Positions 25,738 through 33,987 of a stretch of 64,000 nucleotides of DNA are shown in pieces. The notes under the pieces are model-generated. The model saw only the letters and a program-made list of their open reading frames with translations, was not told the DNA's origin and did not search any database. The position numbers and the translations under genes are program-made. Within the stretch, counting starts at the first letter, position 1. Every line of letters begins with the position of its first letter. Source of the stretch: Dehalococcoidia bacterium (GTDB lineage: Bacteria; Chloroflexota; Dehalococcoidia; Tepidiformales; Tepidiformaceae); NCBI GenBank assembly GCA_020853755.1, contig JADYYG010000026.1:1-64000 (forward strand). Direction: 5' to 3'.

Positions 25738-26187
25738 TCAGGCACCGTTGTAGGCGGCCTGCAGCCCGGCGATGTCCAGCTTCTTCATCTGGAACATCGC
25801 CTGGATCATCTGCTGAACCTTCTCCGGATCGCCCCTCATCATCGCTTCGAACTCGCGCGGAACGATCTGCCAGGACATGCCGAAGCGATCTTTCAGCCAG
25901 CCACACTGGCTCTCCTCGCCCCCATCGGCGGTCAGGTAGTCCCAGTACCGGTCGACCTCCGCCTGGCCTTCGCAGGACACGTAGAACGAAACGGCTTCGC
26001 TGAAGGTGAATGGCTGCGGGCCGCCTTTCAGGAGCATGAAGCGCTGCCCTTCGATGGTCACGGTGGCCGTCATGAGACTACCGTCAGGCATCCGGCCTTC
26101 GGCCTCGACGGCGAAGACGCCGGAGTAGTAGGAAATAACCTCGTCGACGTCTCCGACGACCCAAAGGCACGGGGTGATCGTTGGCAT
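25738..26187 (-). CDS. PhnB-like VOC-family protein
   Basis: 149-residue glyoxalase/bleomycin-resistance-fold protein of the PhnB/3-demethylubiquinone-methyltransferase-like group. Markers include the start 'MPTITPCLWVVGDVDEVISYYSGVF', then 'FSEAVSFYVSCEGQAEVDRYWDYL' and 'CGWLKDRFGMSWQIVP', followed by a C-terminal helical segment typical of the group. The reaction is unknown; despite family names these are not methyltransferases. The gene has its own promoter-like sequence and a strong ribosome binding site (AGGAAGGTGAG). Confidence 0.85.
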   Translation of the reverse strand: MPTITPCLWVVGDVDEVISYYSGVFAVEAEGRMPDGSLMTATVTIEGQRFMLLKGGPQPFTFSEAVSFYVSCEGQAEVDRYWDYLTADGGEESQCGWLKDRFGMSWQIVPREFEAMMRGDPEKVQQMIQAMFQMKKLDIAGLQAAYNGA

Positions 26188-26218
26188 GGCTCACCTTCCT
26201 ATTAACAACTGTAGGTAA

Positions 26219-26245
26219 ATTATACTTGGTTTATTGCCTCGTCAA
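26219..26245 (-). promoter_or_regulatory. Promoter-like sequence of the PhnB-like gene
   Basis: On the minus strand TTGACG (26245-26240) and a perfect TATAAT (26224-26219) are separated by 15 bases, slightly short. The start would fall about 25 bases before the ATG at 26187. The same AT-rich stretch may also serve coaE on the other strand. Confidence 0.45.
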
Positions 26246-26326
26246 GCACCCCGGCTGCCCGGCGCAGTTGCATATCGCGAGGGTCTCCCCCAGATTCTTG
26301 GACACACTTCTCTTCTCCGGTGTCAC

Positions 26327-27085
26327 ATGACTGAACCAACAACAGCCCCAACCGAGTCCATGAAAGGCCCCCTCGTCATTGGGCTGGCCGGCACGATTGC
26401 AGCCGGCAAATCGACGGTCGGGCAGATCCTCGTCGAACGCGGCGCCCATCACTGCGACGCAGACAAACTGGTCCACCGCCTTTATGACCCGGGCACGCCC
26501 GGCTTCGATCGCGTGGTCGAAGCGTTCGGCAGAGAGGTGGTCGGCCCTGACGGTTACGTCGACCGGAAGATCCTCGGCGCGAAGGTCTTCGGCAAGCCGG
26601 AGGAGATGAACAAGCTCACCCGGGCCATGGGCTCCATCACCGAAGCGATCAAGGGCGAGATTGACCGCTGGCGAGAGACCCTCGGCGAGAACGAACTGTG
26701 CGTTATGGAAGCGGTGAACCTGATGGAGCCGGGCTATGCCCGCTGGTGCAACCAGACCTGGCTGATCGGCGTCGACGACGCCATCGCGCGGACTCGCCTC
26801 CTGGAAACCCGCGGGATGACCGAAGCCGAAGCCAACCAGCGCCTGGCCTCCATGATCCCGCTGGAAGTCCGCACCCCCGGCGCCGACTGGGTGTACAAGA
26901 ACAACGGCAGCCTCGATGAACTCCGGGCAGCCGTCCACGGCGAACTCGATCGACTGCTGGACGCCCGGAGCAAAGGTGAGCCGCTTCCCACGGTCTTCCA
27001 CGCCTGGTGGGCAGTCTTCCTGGAGAAGAACAAGGAGCGACTGGCCCGCGCCGGCACGCCAGTCGAGGGCACGAAGCAGAACTGA
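26327..27085 (+). CDS. coaE: Dephospho-CoA kinase
   Basis: Last step of coenzyme A synthesis, phosphorylating the ribose 3'-OH of dephospho-CoA. The P-loop is 'GLAGTIAAGKST' (residues 19-30), followed by the CoaE-typical 'GAHHCDADKLVHRLYDPG' and 'EAVNLMEPGYARWCNQTWLI'. From the ATG at 26327 the protein is 252 residues, about 50 longer than the usual CoaE because of a charged C-terminal tail ('HAWWAVFLEKNKERLARAG'). The track ORF starts too early. coaD, the preceding pathway step, lies about 7.5 kb away in the same window. Confidence 0.9.
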   Translation: MTEPTTAPTESMKGPLVIGLAGTIAAGKSTVGQILVERGAHHCDADKLVHRLYDPGTPGFDRVVEAFGREVVGPDGYVDRKILGAKVFGKPEEMNKLTRAMGSITEAIKGEIDRWRETLGENELCVMEAVNLMEPGYARWCNQTWLIGVDDAIARTRLLETRGMTEAEANQRLASMIPLEVRTPGADWVYKNNGSLDELRAAVHGELDRLLDARSKGEPLPTVFHAWWAVFLEKNKERLARAGTPVEGTKQN

Positions 27086-27100
27086 GCGCGCTCCAAACCA

Positions 27101-28369
27101 CTACACGGCGGGGATGACGTCGATCCCCATGTATGGCTGCAGGGCCTCTGGGACGCCGATGCTGCCATCCTCCCGCTGGTAGTTCTCCATGACGGCGATG
27201 ACCGTGCGAGGGAGGGCGAGGCCGCTGGCGTTGAGCATGTGCGGATACGCCGTTGGTGCGTCGGCTGCCGTGCGGTAGCGGATATTGGCCCGCCGCGCCT
27301 GGAAGTCGAGGCAGTTCGAGGCTGAACTGACCTCCAGCCATTCGCCCTGGCCGGGCGCCCAGATTTCCAGGTCGAACGTCTTCGTTGAGTTGAACCCGAT
27401 GTCCCCCGAGCAGAGCGCGAGGACGCGATACGGCAGCCCCAGCTTCTCCGGGATGGAGCAGGCGCGTACGAGGAGCGCCTCAAGCTCCTCCCCGCTCTGC
27501 TCCGGTTCGCAGTAGACGAACATCTCCACCTTTTCGAACTGGTGGCCGCGCTTGATGCCGCGGACGTCGCGGCCGGCGCTCATCTTTTCGCGGCGGAAGC
27601 AGGGCGTGTGGCCGACGAACCGCATCGGCAGTTGGCCCGGCGGGATGATCTCGTCGCGGTAGAGGTTCACGAACGCGACTTCGGCCGTGGGGATGAAGAA
27701 GTAGTCTTCCTCGGCGTCGCGGTACAGGTTGTCGCGGAACTTCGGCAGCTGCCCGGCAGCGTAGAGCGACGCTTCACTCAACATGTAGGGCAGGTACGAC
27801 TCCGTGAAACCGGCCTTACTGTGTTCGTCGAGCATGAACTGGATGAGGGCCCGTTGCAGCTTCGCCAGCGGGCCGCGCAGGGTGTAGAAGCGCGAACCGG
27901 ACATCTTGGCGCCCCGTTCGATATCGAGCCCGTTCACCAGTTCACCCAGCTCCCAGTGCGGTCGCGGCGCGAACGAGAACTCCGGGATGCTTCCCACGAC
28001 CGCGACGACCTCGTTCGAGGTTTCGTCCGGGCCGCGCGGGACGCTGGGGTCGAGGATGTTCGGAACCTCGTACAGCTTCGCCTGCAACTCCGTCTCCACG
28101 CCCTTGAGGCGCGCGTCAAGCTGGTTGATCTCGTCCCCGACAACGCGCATTTCGGCGATGCGCTCGTCTCGGCCTGCGGCGTCCTTCGAAGCGCCGATCG
28201 CCTTGCTGGCGGCGTTGCGGCGGGCGCGGAGCGCCTCAACCTGCTGGAGGACCTCCCGGCGCTCTTCGTCGAGTTGGAGGATGCGATCGATGGGTGCAGT
28301 GGCGTTTCGCAGCAGCACGTCTCGCTTCACGCGGTCCACGTTTTCGCGAATGTACTGCAGGCTCAGCAT
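27101..28369 (-). CDS. serS: Serine--tRNA ligase
   Basis: Class II aminoacyl-tRNA synthetase charging tRNA-Ser. The 422-residue product has the N-terminal coiled-coil arm (about 1-110, 'LDEERREVLQQVEALRARR'), motif 2 'CFRREKMSAGRDVRGIKRGHQF' and the motif 3 region near 'ASGLALPRTVIAVMENYQ'. Length is normal. It is the last gene of the greA-lysS-nudix-serS run, 3 bases after the nudix gene. Convergent with coaE. Confidence 0.97.
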   Translation of the reverse strand: MLSLQYIRENVDRVKRDVLLRNATAPIDRILQLDEERREVLQQVEALRARRNAASKAIGASKDAAGRDERIAEMRVVGDEINQLDARLKGVETELQAKLYEVPNILDPSVPRGPDETSNEVVAVVGSIPEFSFAPRPHWELGELVNGLDIERGAKMSGSRFYTLRGPLAKLQRALIQFMLDEHSKAGFTESYLPYMLSEASLYAAGQLPKFRDNLYRDAEEDYFFIPTAEVAFVNLYRDEIIPPGQLPMRFVGHTPCFRREKMSAGRDVRGIKRGHQFEKVEMFVYCEPEQSGEELEALLVRACSIPEKLGLPYRVLALCSGDIGFNSTKTFDLEIWAPGQGEWLEVSSASNCLDFQARRANIRYRTAADAPTAYPHMLNASGLALPRTVIAVMENYQREDGSIGVPEALQPYMGIDVIPAV

Positions 28370-28372
28370 CGG

Positions 28373-28876
28373 TCAGGGCTCCTGGTTGGCGGCATGAAGT
28401 GCGCGGATCCCGAGGAGACGCACGTCCTCGGCCACGCGGACGAGCGTACCATCGGGCGCGGGCAGCGAAAACGACTGCTCGAGTTCGGCCAGTGTGAGCC
28501 ACCGGCACGGACCGTGTGGGATCGGCGCGGCGAAGTCCACCCGCGGCACAGCCCGCGTGAAGTACACGTGGTCGATGTGCTGATGAAACGGTTGGTCTGC
28601 CCGGACGATATCCTCGATGAGGATGCAGGCCGGCGGCGGGAGGACCACGGGCGTCTCAACGGCGATCAGGCCCGGCGGCGGGAGAACAGCAACCTCAAGG
28701 CCGGTCTCTTCATAGGCCTCACGGACCGCGCCCTGGACCGGGTCTTCGTTCGGCTCAAGGTGGCCGCCCGGCGGGAGCCACATGCCCAGCTTTCGATGCC
28801 AGAGAAGCAACGTCCGGCCGGTCGCAACTACGTACGCTGTCGCCGTGTGATGCCGTTCGAACGCCGCCCCGGTCAT
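28373..28876 (-). CDS. NUDIX hydrolase
   Basis: 167-residue nucleotide-diphosphate hydrolase. The complete Nudix box is visible: 'GGHLEPNEDPVQGAVREAYEETGLEV', which fits G-x5-E-x7-R-E-U-x-E-E-x-G-U. The substrate cannot be predicted. Its ATG overlaps the lysS stop (ATGA) and its stop lies 3 bases before serS, so it is translationally locked between two tRNA synthetase genes. This suggests a housekeeping role, for example removing aminoacylation by-products such as dinucleoside polyphosphates, but that is inference. Confidence 0.93.
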   Translation of the reverse strand: MTGAAFERHHTATAYVVATGRTLLLWHRKLGMWLPPGGHLEPNEDPVQGAVREAYEETGLEVAVLPPPGLIAVETPVVLPPPACILIEDIVRADQPFHQHIDHVYFTRAVPRVDFAAPIPHGPCRWLTLAELEQSFSLPAPDGTLVRVAEDVRLLGIRALHAANQEP

Positions 28877-30342
28877 TCCTTCAGCGACTTCAACGGCGGG
28901 AAGAGAATGACCTCGCGAATTGAGGGCTGGCCGGTGAGCAGCATGATCAGGCGGTCGATACCCATGCCAAATCCGCCGGTGGGCGGCATCCCGTGTTCGA
29001 GCGCGAAGAGGAAATCCTCGTCGACCAGTTCCACCTCATCGTCTCCGGCCTCCTTGAGGGCCAGCTGCTGCTCGAACCGCGCCCGCTGCTCGATCGGGTC
29101 GTTCAACTCGGTGTAGGCGTTGCCGCATTCGAACCCGGCCATAAAGCACTCGAACCGTTCGACCAGCCGGTCGTTCCCTGGCTTCCGCTTCGCCAGCGGG
29201 GAGAGCTCGACCGGGTAGTCGAGCAGGAATGTTGGCTGGACCAGGTTCGGTTCGACGTAGTGCGACATGGCCTCGTCGCACAGCTTTCCGTAGCCCGCCG
29301 TCGTCGGGGCATCGACCCCACGCTTTCGCAGTTCGTCCCGCAGGGCGTCTGCGGTCGTAAACACGTCGAGGTCCGGCCCGCCGTACTCCTTCATCGCATC
29401 GAGGAAGGTCACCCGCCGCCAGGGCGCCTTCAGGTCGATTTCCATATCGCGGAAGGTGATCTTTGTCGTCCCCAGGACGTCCTCGGCGACGCTGCTGACC
29501 ATCTGCTCGACCATCTCGGCGACTCCGAGGTAGTCGGTGTACGCCTCGTAGGTCTCGATCATCGTGAACTCGGGGTTGTGCTTGAAGCTCATCCCCTCGT
29601 TGCGGAAGTTCCGGCCAATCTCGTAAACGCGTTCGAACCCACCGATAACGAGCCGTTTGAGGTGGAGTTCGAGGCTGATACGCAGGACACGGTCTTCATC
29701 GAGTGCGTTGAAGTGGGTGTAGAACGGCCGGGCCGCTGCACCGCTTTCGGACTCCTGCAGGATCGGTGTTTCGACTTCGAGGAAGCCGCGCGCATCGAGG
29801 AAACGCCGGATTGCAGCGACCACGCGGCTGCGGATAGTGAAGACGCGGCGCGTCTCCTCGTTTGCCATCAGGTCGAGGTAGCGCCGGCGCTGGCGCGTTT
29901 CCGCGTCCGAGAGGCCGTGGAACTTCTCTGGCGGAGCATGGAGCGCCTTGGTAAGCATGGCCCAACTCGTCGCGGCGACCGTCGCCTGGCCGGTACGCGT
30001 TCGCATCGGGACGCCGTGGACACCGATGAAGTCGCCGAGGTCGATGAGTCGAAGCGTGTCGTAGTCGGCGAGCGCATTCTGCCGGAGGAGCACCTGCACA
30101 CGGCCGCTGCCGTCCTGGAGGTCGATGAAGGTGGCCTTGCCCATGTCGCGCTTGGCCACCACGCGCCCGGCAACGTCGGCGTCAATGCCCTTTACCTCGG
30201 CCTCCCCTTCGGCGAGGCCATCGACCAGGGCGGCGATTTCGGCGGCTGTGTGGGTTCGGGCCGTGCGCAGGGGGTACGGGTCGATGCCGGCATCCCGCAG
30301 TTCCTGGGCCTTGGCCGCCCGCAGCGCCATAAGTTCGTCCAC
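28873..30342 (-). CDS. lysS: Lysine--tRNA ligase (class II)
   Basis: Charges tRNA-Lys. The N-terminal OB fold (about 45-150) is followed by the class II core with motif 2 'GRNFRNEGMSFKHNPEFTMIE' and motif 3 'GFGMGIDRLIMLLTG'. The GTG at 30342 is chosen because GAAGGGGG lies just upstream; an ATG four codons later is also possible, and the track start at 30393 has no ribosome binding site. The product is about 489 residues, normal for LysS. It lies 70 bases after greA and overlaps the nudix gene. Confidence 0.96.
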   Translation of the reverse strand: MDELMALRAAKAQELRDAGIDPYPLRTARTHTAAEIAALVDGLAEGEAEVKGIDADVAGRVVAKRDMGKATFIDLQDGSGRVQVLLRQNALADYDTLRLIDLGDFIGVHGVPMRTRTGQATVAATSWAMLTKALHAPPEKFHGLSDAETRQRRRYLDLMANEETRRVFTIRSRVVAAIRRFLDARGFLEVETPILQESESGAAARPFYTHFNALDEDRVLRISLELHLKRLVIGGFERVYEIGRNFRNEGMSFKHNPEFTMIETYEAYTDYLGVAEMVEQMVSSVAEDVLGTTKITFRDMEIDLKAPWRRVTFLDAMKEYGGPDLDVFTTADALRDELRKRGVDAPTTAGYGKLCDEAMSHYVEPNLVQPTFLLDYPVELSPLAKRKPGNDRLVERFECFMAGFECGNAYTELNDPIEQRARFEQQLALKEAGDDEVELVDEDFLFALEHGMPPTGGFGMGIDRLIMLLTGQPSIREVILFPPLKSLKE

Positions 30343-30412
30343 ATGTCCCCCTTCAAGACGAACGAACCGCCCTGGTGGGCGGCTCGCTTGCACTCCCGCC
30401 AGGAATCCGAGT

Positions 30413-30880
30413 TCAGTCGATCTTGAGCACTTTGACCTTGATCAGCCCACGAGGGGCGTTGATCTCGATGACATCGCCAACGGCCTTTCCAAGCAAGGCC
30501 GAGCCCACAGGCGATTCGTTCGAAATCTTGCCATGGGCAGCATCAGCCTCGGGCGCGCCGACGATCTGGTACTGGCGCTCGGCTCCATCCCAGTCCACGT
30601 GGGCGACACTGCCGATCATGATCCTGCCCGAAGCGCGGCCGCCGTCCTCGTCGATGATCCTGGCCCGGCGGATGATGTCCTCGAGTTCAAGGATGCGGCC
30701 TTCAACACGGCCCTGCTCCATCTTGGCGTCGTCGTATTCGGCGTCGTTCTGGCTCGTGCCCTGTTCCTGGGCGTTGTGGATCATCTCGGAGACTTCGCGG
30801 CGGCGCACGCGCAGGTCTTCGAGTTCCTGTTCGAGCTTTGCTTTTCCTTCACGCGTGAGGGGAACGGGCCTGTCAGTCAT
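30413..30880 (-). CDS. greA: Transcription elongation factor GreA
   Basis: Rescues backtracked RNA polymerase by inserting its coiled coil into the secondary channel and promoting transcript cleavage. The 155-residue product has the N-terminal coiled coil (about 8-75) with the acidic tip 'QNDAEYDDAK' and the C-terminal FKBP-like domain ('ISNESPVGSALLGKAVGDVIE'). It heads the greA-lysS-nudix-serS operon, a common bacterial neighbourhood. A promoter and an intrinsic terminator lie in its leader (see separate entries), which suggests premature termination as a control step. Confidence 0.96.
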   Translation of the reverse strand: MTDRPVPLTREGKAKLEQELEDLRVRRREVSEMIHNAQEQGTSQNDAEYDDAKMEQGRVEGRILELEDIIRRARIIDEDGGRASGRIMIGSVAHVDWDGAERQYQIVGAPEADAAHGKISNESPVGSALLGKAVGDVIEINAPRGLIKVKVLKID

Positions 30881-30905
30881 GCACTACCCTACGGCCTGCG
30901 CCGAT

Positions 30906-30943
30906 AAAAAAACGCGACCGAGGGCCAGAAATGGCCTCAGTCA
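30906..30943 (-). terminator. Leader terminator upstream of greA
   Basis: On the minus strand TGACTGAGGCC and GGCC(C)TCGGTCG pair in an 11-base stem with one bulged C and loop ATTTCT; two bases later comes a run of seven T. No minus-strand gene ends here, so it would terminate transcripts starting at the promoter at 30953-30982, giving an RNA of about 40 bases. In Escherichia coli a terminator in the greA leader yields the GraL RNAs, and this could be a similar arrangement. Confidence 0.65.
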
Positions 30944-30952
30944 GCGAGCCGA

Positions 30953-30982
30953 AGTATACGTTCGGAGTCGATCGCGCGGCAA
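30953..30982 (-). promoter_or_regulatory. greA: Promoter of the greA operon
   Basis: Minus-strand TTGCCG (30982-30977), 18-base spacer and TATACT (30958-30953). The predicted start is near 30946, about 65 bases before the greA ATG and only a few bases before the leader terminator hairpin. Confidence 0.55.
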
Positions 30983-31003
30983 ACCTCCAAGGGGGCCTGG
31001 AAC

Positions 31004-32245
31004 TTGCCCGGAGACCTGCACGAACCACCGCCAGCACCCTCGGGCGAGGCTTCCCCCTTGGCGCAGAATGACCGTTGGCGCCCGCCGGACCGCCATGCCA
31101 CGAATCTCGCGAATCTCGCCGTTAATCCGGCGCCGGAGGCCACTCCCGTCCCGGTGACCCGGGCGGCAAGGACGAGTTGGCTGCTGCTGGGAGGAGTCGC
31201 GCTGGTGGCAGCGACCTTCGGCGGACTGATTGGCGGACTCACAGTCACACGATTCGAACGGCAGGAGGCGGCACAGCCGGCAGGTTCACCCTCCCGTGCT
31301 GTCACCATCGAACAAACGAGCGCTATCGCCGAGGCGGCAGCGGCTGCACGCCCATCGGTCGTCCGCATTGAAAGCACGAAGCGTTCCGCAGGCGGGGTCG
31401 AACAGGACGTCGGCTCAGGCGTTGTGCTCGACCACGAGGGGCACATCATCACCAACGCGCACGTTGTTCTTGGGACCGATTCGCTCAAAGTGGTGCTTTC
31501 CGACGGAAGCGAGCGCGGCGCCATCCTGCTCGGCCACGACTCGCCGTTCACGGACATTGCGGTGCTCCAAATCGCTCCCGGGAACTTGACCCCCATCGAG
31601 ACCGGAGATTCGGACGTCCTGAAGCTCGGCGAGTCCGTCATTGCCATCGGCAACCCGCTCGCCGAGTTCGATGGCTCGGTCAGTGTTGGCGTCGTAAGCG
31701 GCCTCCGCCGCGTCCGGACGTTCGATGGCGTCCGCCAGGAGGACCTCATCCAGACCGATGCTGCAGTCAACAACGGCAACAGCGGCGGCGCGCTGGTGAA
31801 CCTCCAGGGGCAGTTCGTCGGTATGCCCACGGCCGTGCTGCGAGTGAACCGCGGAGGTGCTGACGTCGAAGGGATCGCCTTCGCCCTCCCCGCTAACCGC
31901 TTGCTCGCCATCGCGAAGGGGATCATCGAAAGCGGGGGGTTGTATCCGCGCCCCTCGCTGCAATTGGCCCACCAGGACATCACGCCCGAAGTCCTCGCGC
32001 GGTTCAACCGTCTGCCCGCCACCGAGGGCGCACTCGTCCTCGCCCTTTCCCCGAACGGGTCAGGCGACCGGGCCGGAATCCAGCCCGGAGATATCATCAG
32101 CAGCATCAACGGGCAGGTCGTGGGTTCTGAGTCGCCGCTGCTCAACGTGCTCGGCGGCTTCGCCCCGGGGGACACCGTAAAGGTTGTCCTCAATCGCAAT
32201 GGCCGGATAATCGAGACCGAGGTTCAACTTGCCCTGCGTTCCTGA
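31004..32245 (+). CDS. HtrA/DegP-like trypsin-type serine protease with PDZ domain
   Basis: 413-residue membrane-anchored protease for surface protein quality control. After a Pro-rich cytoplasmic region comes one membrane helix (about 57-80), then a trypsin-like domain with catalytic H153 ('TNAHVV'), D184 ('FTDIAVL') and S260 ('NGNSGGALV'), then one PDZ domain (about 310-410, 'GDRAGIQPGDIISSINGQ'). The start is uncertain: TTG at 31004 follows a G-rich site and is used here; a later GTG (codon 51) would remove the cytoplasmic part. It is divergent from greA and 33 bases before the GH18-like gene, probably in one transcript. Confidence 0.92.
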   Translation: MPGDLHEPPPAPSGEASPLAQNDRWRPPDRHATNLANLAVNPAPEATPVPVTRAARTSWLLLGGVALVAATFGGLIGGLTVTRFERQEAAQPAGSPSRAVTIEQTSAIAEAAAAARPSVVRIESTKRSAGGVEQDVGSGVVLDHEGHIITNAHVVLGTDSLKVVLSDGSERGAILLGHDSPFTDIAVLQIAPGNLTPIETGDSDVLKLGESVIAIGNPLAEFDGSVSVGVVSGLRRVRTFDGVRQEDLIQTDAAVNNGNSGGALVNLQGQFVGMPTAVLRVNRGGADVEGIAFALPANRLLAIAKGIIESGGLYPRPSLQLAHQDITPEVLARFNRLPATEGALVLALSPNGSGDRAGIQPGDIISSINGQVVGSESPLLNVLGGFAPGDTVKVVLNRNGRIIETEVQLALRS

Positions 32246-32278
32246 CGCTTCCGCCCGCCCCGACGGTGATCTTCGCGC

Positions 32279-33985
32279 ATGACGCGCAGAGGGGGGCGCT
32301 TGCCCTGGGGAGCATCAGGCGGCGGGTTGTACGGGAGTCCCCGGCGCTCGACGAACTATGGCCGGGTGGCCGCTCTTGGCCTCATCGCACTCGGTGTCGT
32401 GCTCATTGTCTTCTGGCTTGCCGGGCGCATGTGCAACAGCTCGAGTTGCGAGGACTTCTACTGCCCCTCAGACCGGAACATCGCCGCCCTCGACGGTTAC
32501 GAGTTCGCCTCGCGGATCTTCACGTACAACAAGGACAAGGGAGCGGTCAGCGGCAACACCAACCTCGGCATCACCGTCAAGCTTTCGAAACCGGTCAGTG
32601 ACGGCCAGTCGCTGACGTTCTTCGGGTACGTCGATGAAACGCGCACGTGGGAGCCGATCACACCGGCCGTGCTCGAACCGCAGGGGAAAGTGGTGACAGC
32701 GACGTTCACCTCGCCCCCCGCAATCATGGCCGTCATGCGGCGGACCGCTCCCGGCGGCAACACCGTTGCCTACCTGCCGCACAATACGCCGCTCGCCAAG
32801 GGCGCCGCCGGGCATGTGTCCATCGTCCACACGCTCGACTTCAAGCCGCTCGCCGACGGCACGATCGATGGCGATCTGAGCACACTGAAAACGGACGGAT
32901 CATTCGAGCTGTATCCCGTGATCTCGGCCAATAACCGCAACCGCGGCGACGTGGCGATTGTCGAGAATATCCTCTCGAACGCGGACTCCCGATCGAACCA
33001 CGTCAACAAGATTGTCCAGAAGGTGACCGAGTCGAATCTCAAGGGCATCGACATCGCCTACATGGATCTCACGGTCACTTCCCGCACGTCGTTCACGCTC
33101 TTCGTCGGCGAGCTGTACGACAAGCTGCACGCGCAGAGCAAGCAACTCACACTCACGCTCCCATCGCCGATCAAGGCGCAGAACCGCATCGACGAAGGCG
33201 CCTACGACTGGGCCGAACTGGGCAAGCGCGCCGATCTCCTGAAAATCGCCCCCTACCGCGACCAGGCGACCTACCGGCTGACGATGCCCGACATCCTCGC
33301 CGACCTCAGCGCGAAGGTTCAGCCTGGGAAGCTGATCCTGACCGTCTCACCGTACGCGACGGAGACCGGGGGCGACACGATCAGCACCATGCCCCTCGCG
33401 GCGGCCATGGCAATTGCCACTCGGGTCACCGTCCGGGCCAACGCCGACGAAATCGTGACATCGAGCCTGGTCAAAGTCGCCGGCACGAATATCGACCGGG
33501 ATGAGGGCCTTTCTGGCTTGCGCTGGTCGCCGGAGACTGCCACGGTCGCCTTCAGTTACAAGCAGCCTCAGGGCGGCGGCAGCCGCACGGTCTATCTCGA
33601 GAACTTCTTCAGCATTGGCTTCAAGCTCGAGATGATCCGCACCTACCACCTGGGCGGCGTCGCGGTGGAAGACGCCTCGGATGACCCGTTCCTCGGGGAT
33701 ATCTGGAGTGCGCTTGTGCCATTCGTCACGAGCGGCACGCCGATCCTGTTCCAGCCGAACGCCCAGGATCTCGCGCCCAAGTGGAAGGTGGGCAACAACC
33801 AGGGGACCATCGAAGACACCGGTCGCGGTTCGGCCAACTGGTCGACCCCGGCGCAGCCCGGCAGCTACACCATCTCCCTAACCCTGTCGGATGGTGTTGC
33901 CTTGTTCGAAAACTCCGTGGATGTCAGCGTAAAAGCGAAGACCGTTTCCGCTTCACCCACGCCATCTCCGACGGCCGGGCGCTGA
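32279..33985 (+). CDS. Membrane-anchored GH18-like protein, catalytic residues not conserved
   Basis: 568-residue protein with a short basic N-terminus, one membrane helix (about 30-48) and a large extracytoplasmic part. The middle (about 205-480) resembles glycoside hydrolase family 18 as found in spore-type cell wall enzymes: 'LKGIDIAYMDL' is followed by 'FTLFVGELYDKLHAQSKQLTLTLPSP'. The GH18 signature D-x-x-D-x-D-x-E is broken (A260 and M262 stand where the last Asp and catalytic Glu should be), so it is probably a carbohydrate or peptidoglycan-binding pseudo-enzyme. The C-terminus (about 490-568) looks like an Ig/PKD-type beta domain ending in a Ser/Pro tail. It follows the HtrA-like gene. 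Confidence 0.6.
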   Translation: MTRRGGRLPWGASGGGLYGSPRRSTNYGRVAALGLIALGVVLIVFWLAGRMCNSSSCEDFYCPSDRNIAALDGYEFASRIFTYNKDKGAVSGNTNLGITVKLSKPVSDGQSLTFFGYVDETRTWEPITPAVLEPQGKVVTATFTSPPAIMAVMRRTAPGGNTVAYLPHNTPLAKGAAGHVSIVHTLDFKPLADGTIDGDLSTLKTDGSFELYPVISANNRNRGDVAIVENILSNADSRSNHVNKIVQKVTESNLKGIDIAYMDLTVTSRTSFTLFVGELYDKLHAQSKQLTLTLPSPIKAQNRIDEGAYDWAELGKRADLLKIAPYRDQATYRLTMPDILADLSAKVQPGKLILTVSPYATETGGDTISTMPLAAAMAIATRVTVRANADEIVTSSLVKVAGTNIDRDEGLSGLRWSPETATVAFSYKQPQGGGSRTVYLENFFSIGFKLEMIRTYHLGGVAVEDASDDPFLGDIWSALVPFVTSGTPILFQPNAQDLAPKWKVGNNQGTIEDTGRGSANWSTPAQPGSYTISLTLSDGVALFENSVDVSVKAKTVSASPTPSPTAGR

Positions 33986-33987
33986 CC

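Noticed and set aside
28993-30426. 477-residue plus-strand ORF
   Set aside because: Antisense shadow of lysS; the lysS frame has clear class II motifs and this frame has none.
32279-32450. Lipoprotein signal for the GH18-like protein
   Set aside because: The Cys after the helix sits in 'WLAGRMCNSSSC', which lacks the small residue required just before a lipobox Cys, so a plain membrane anchor is more likely.
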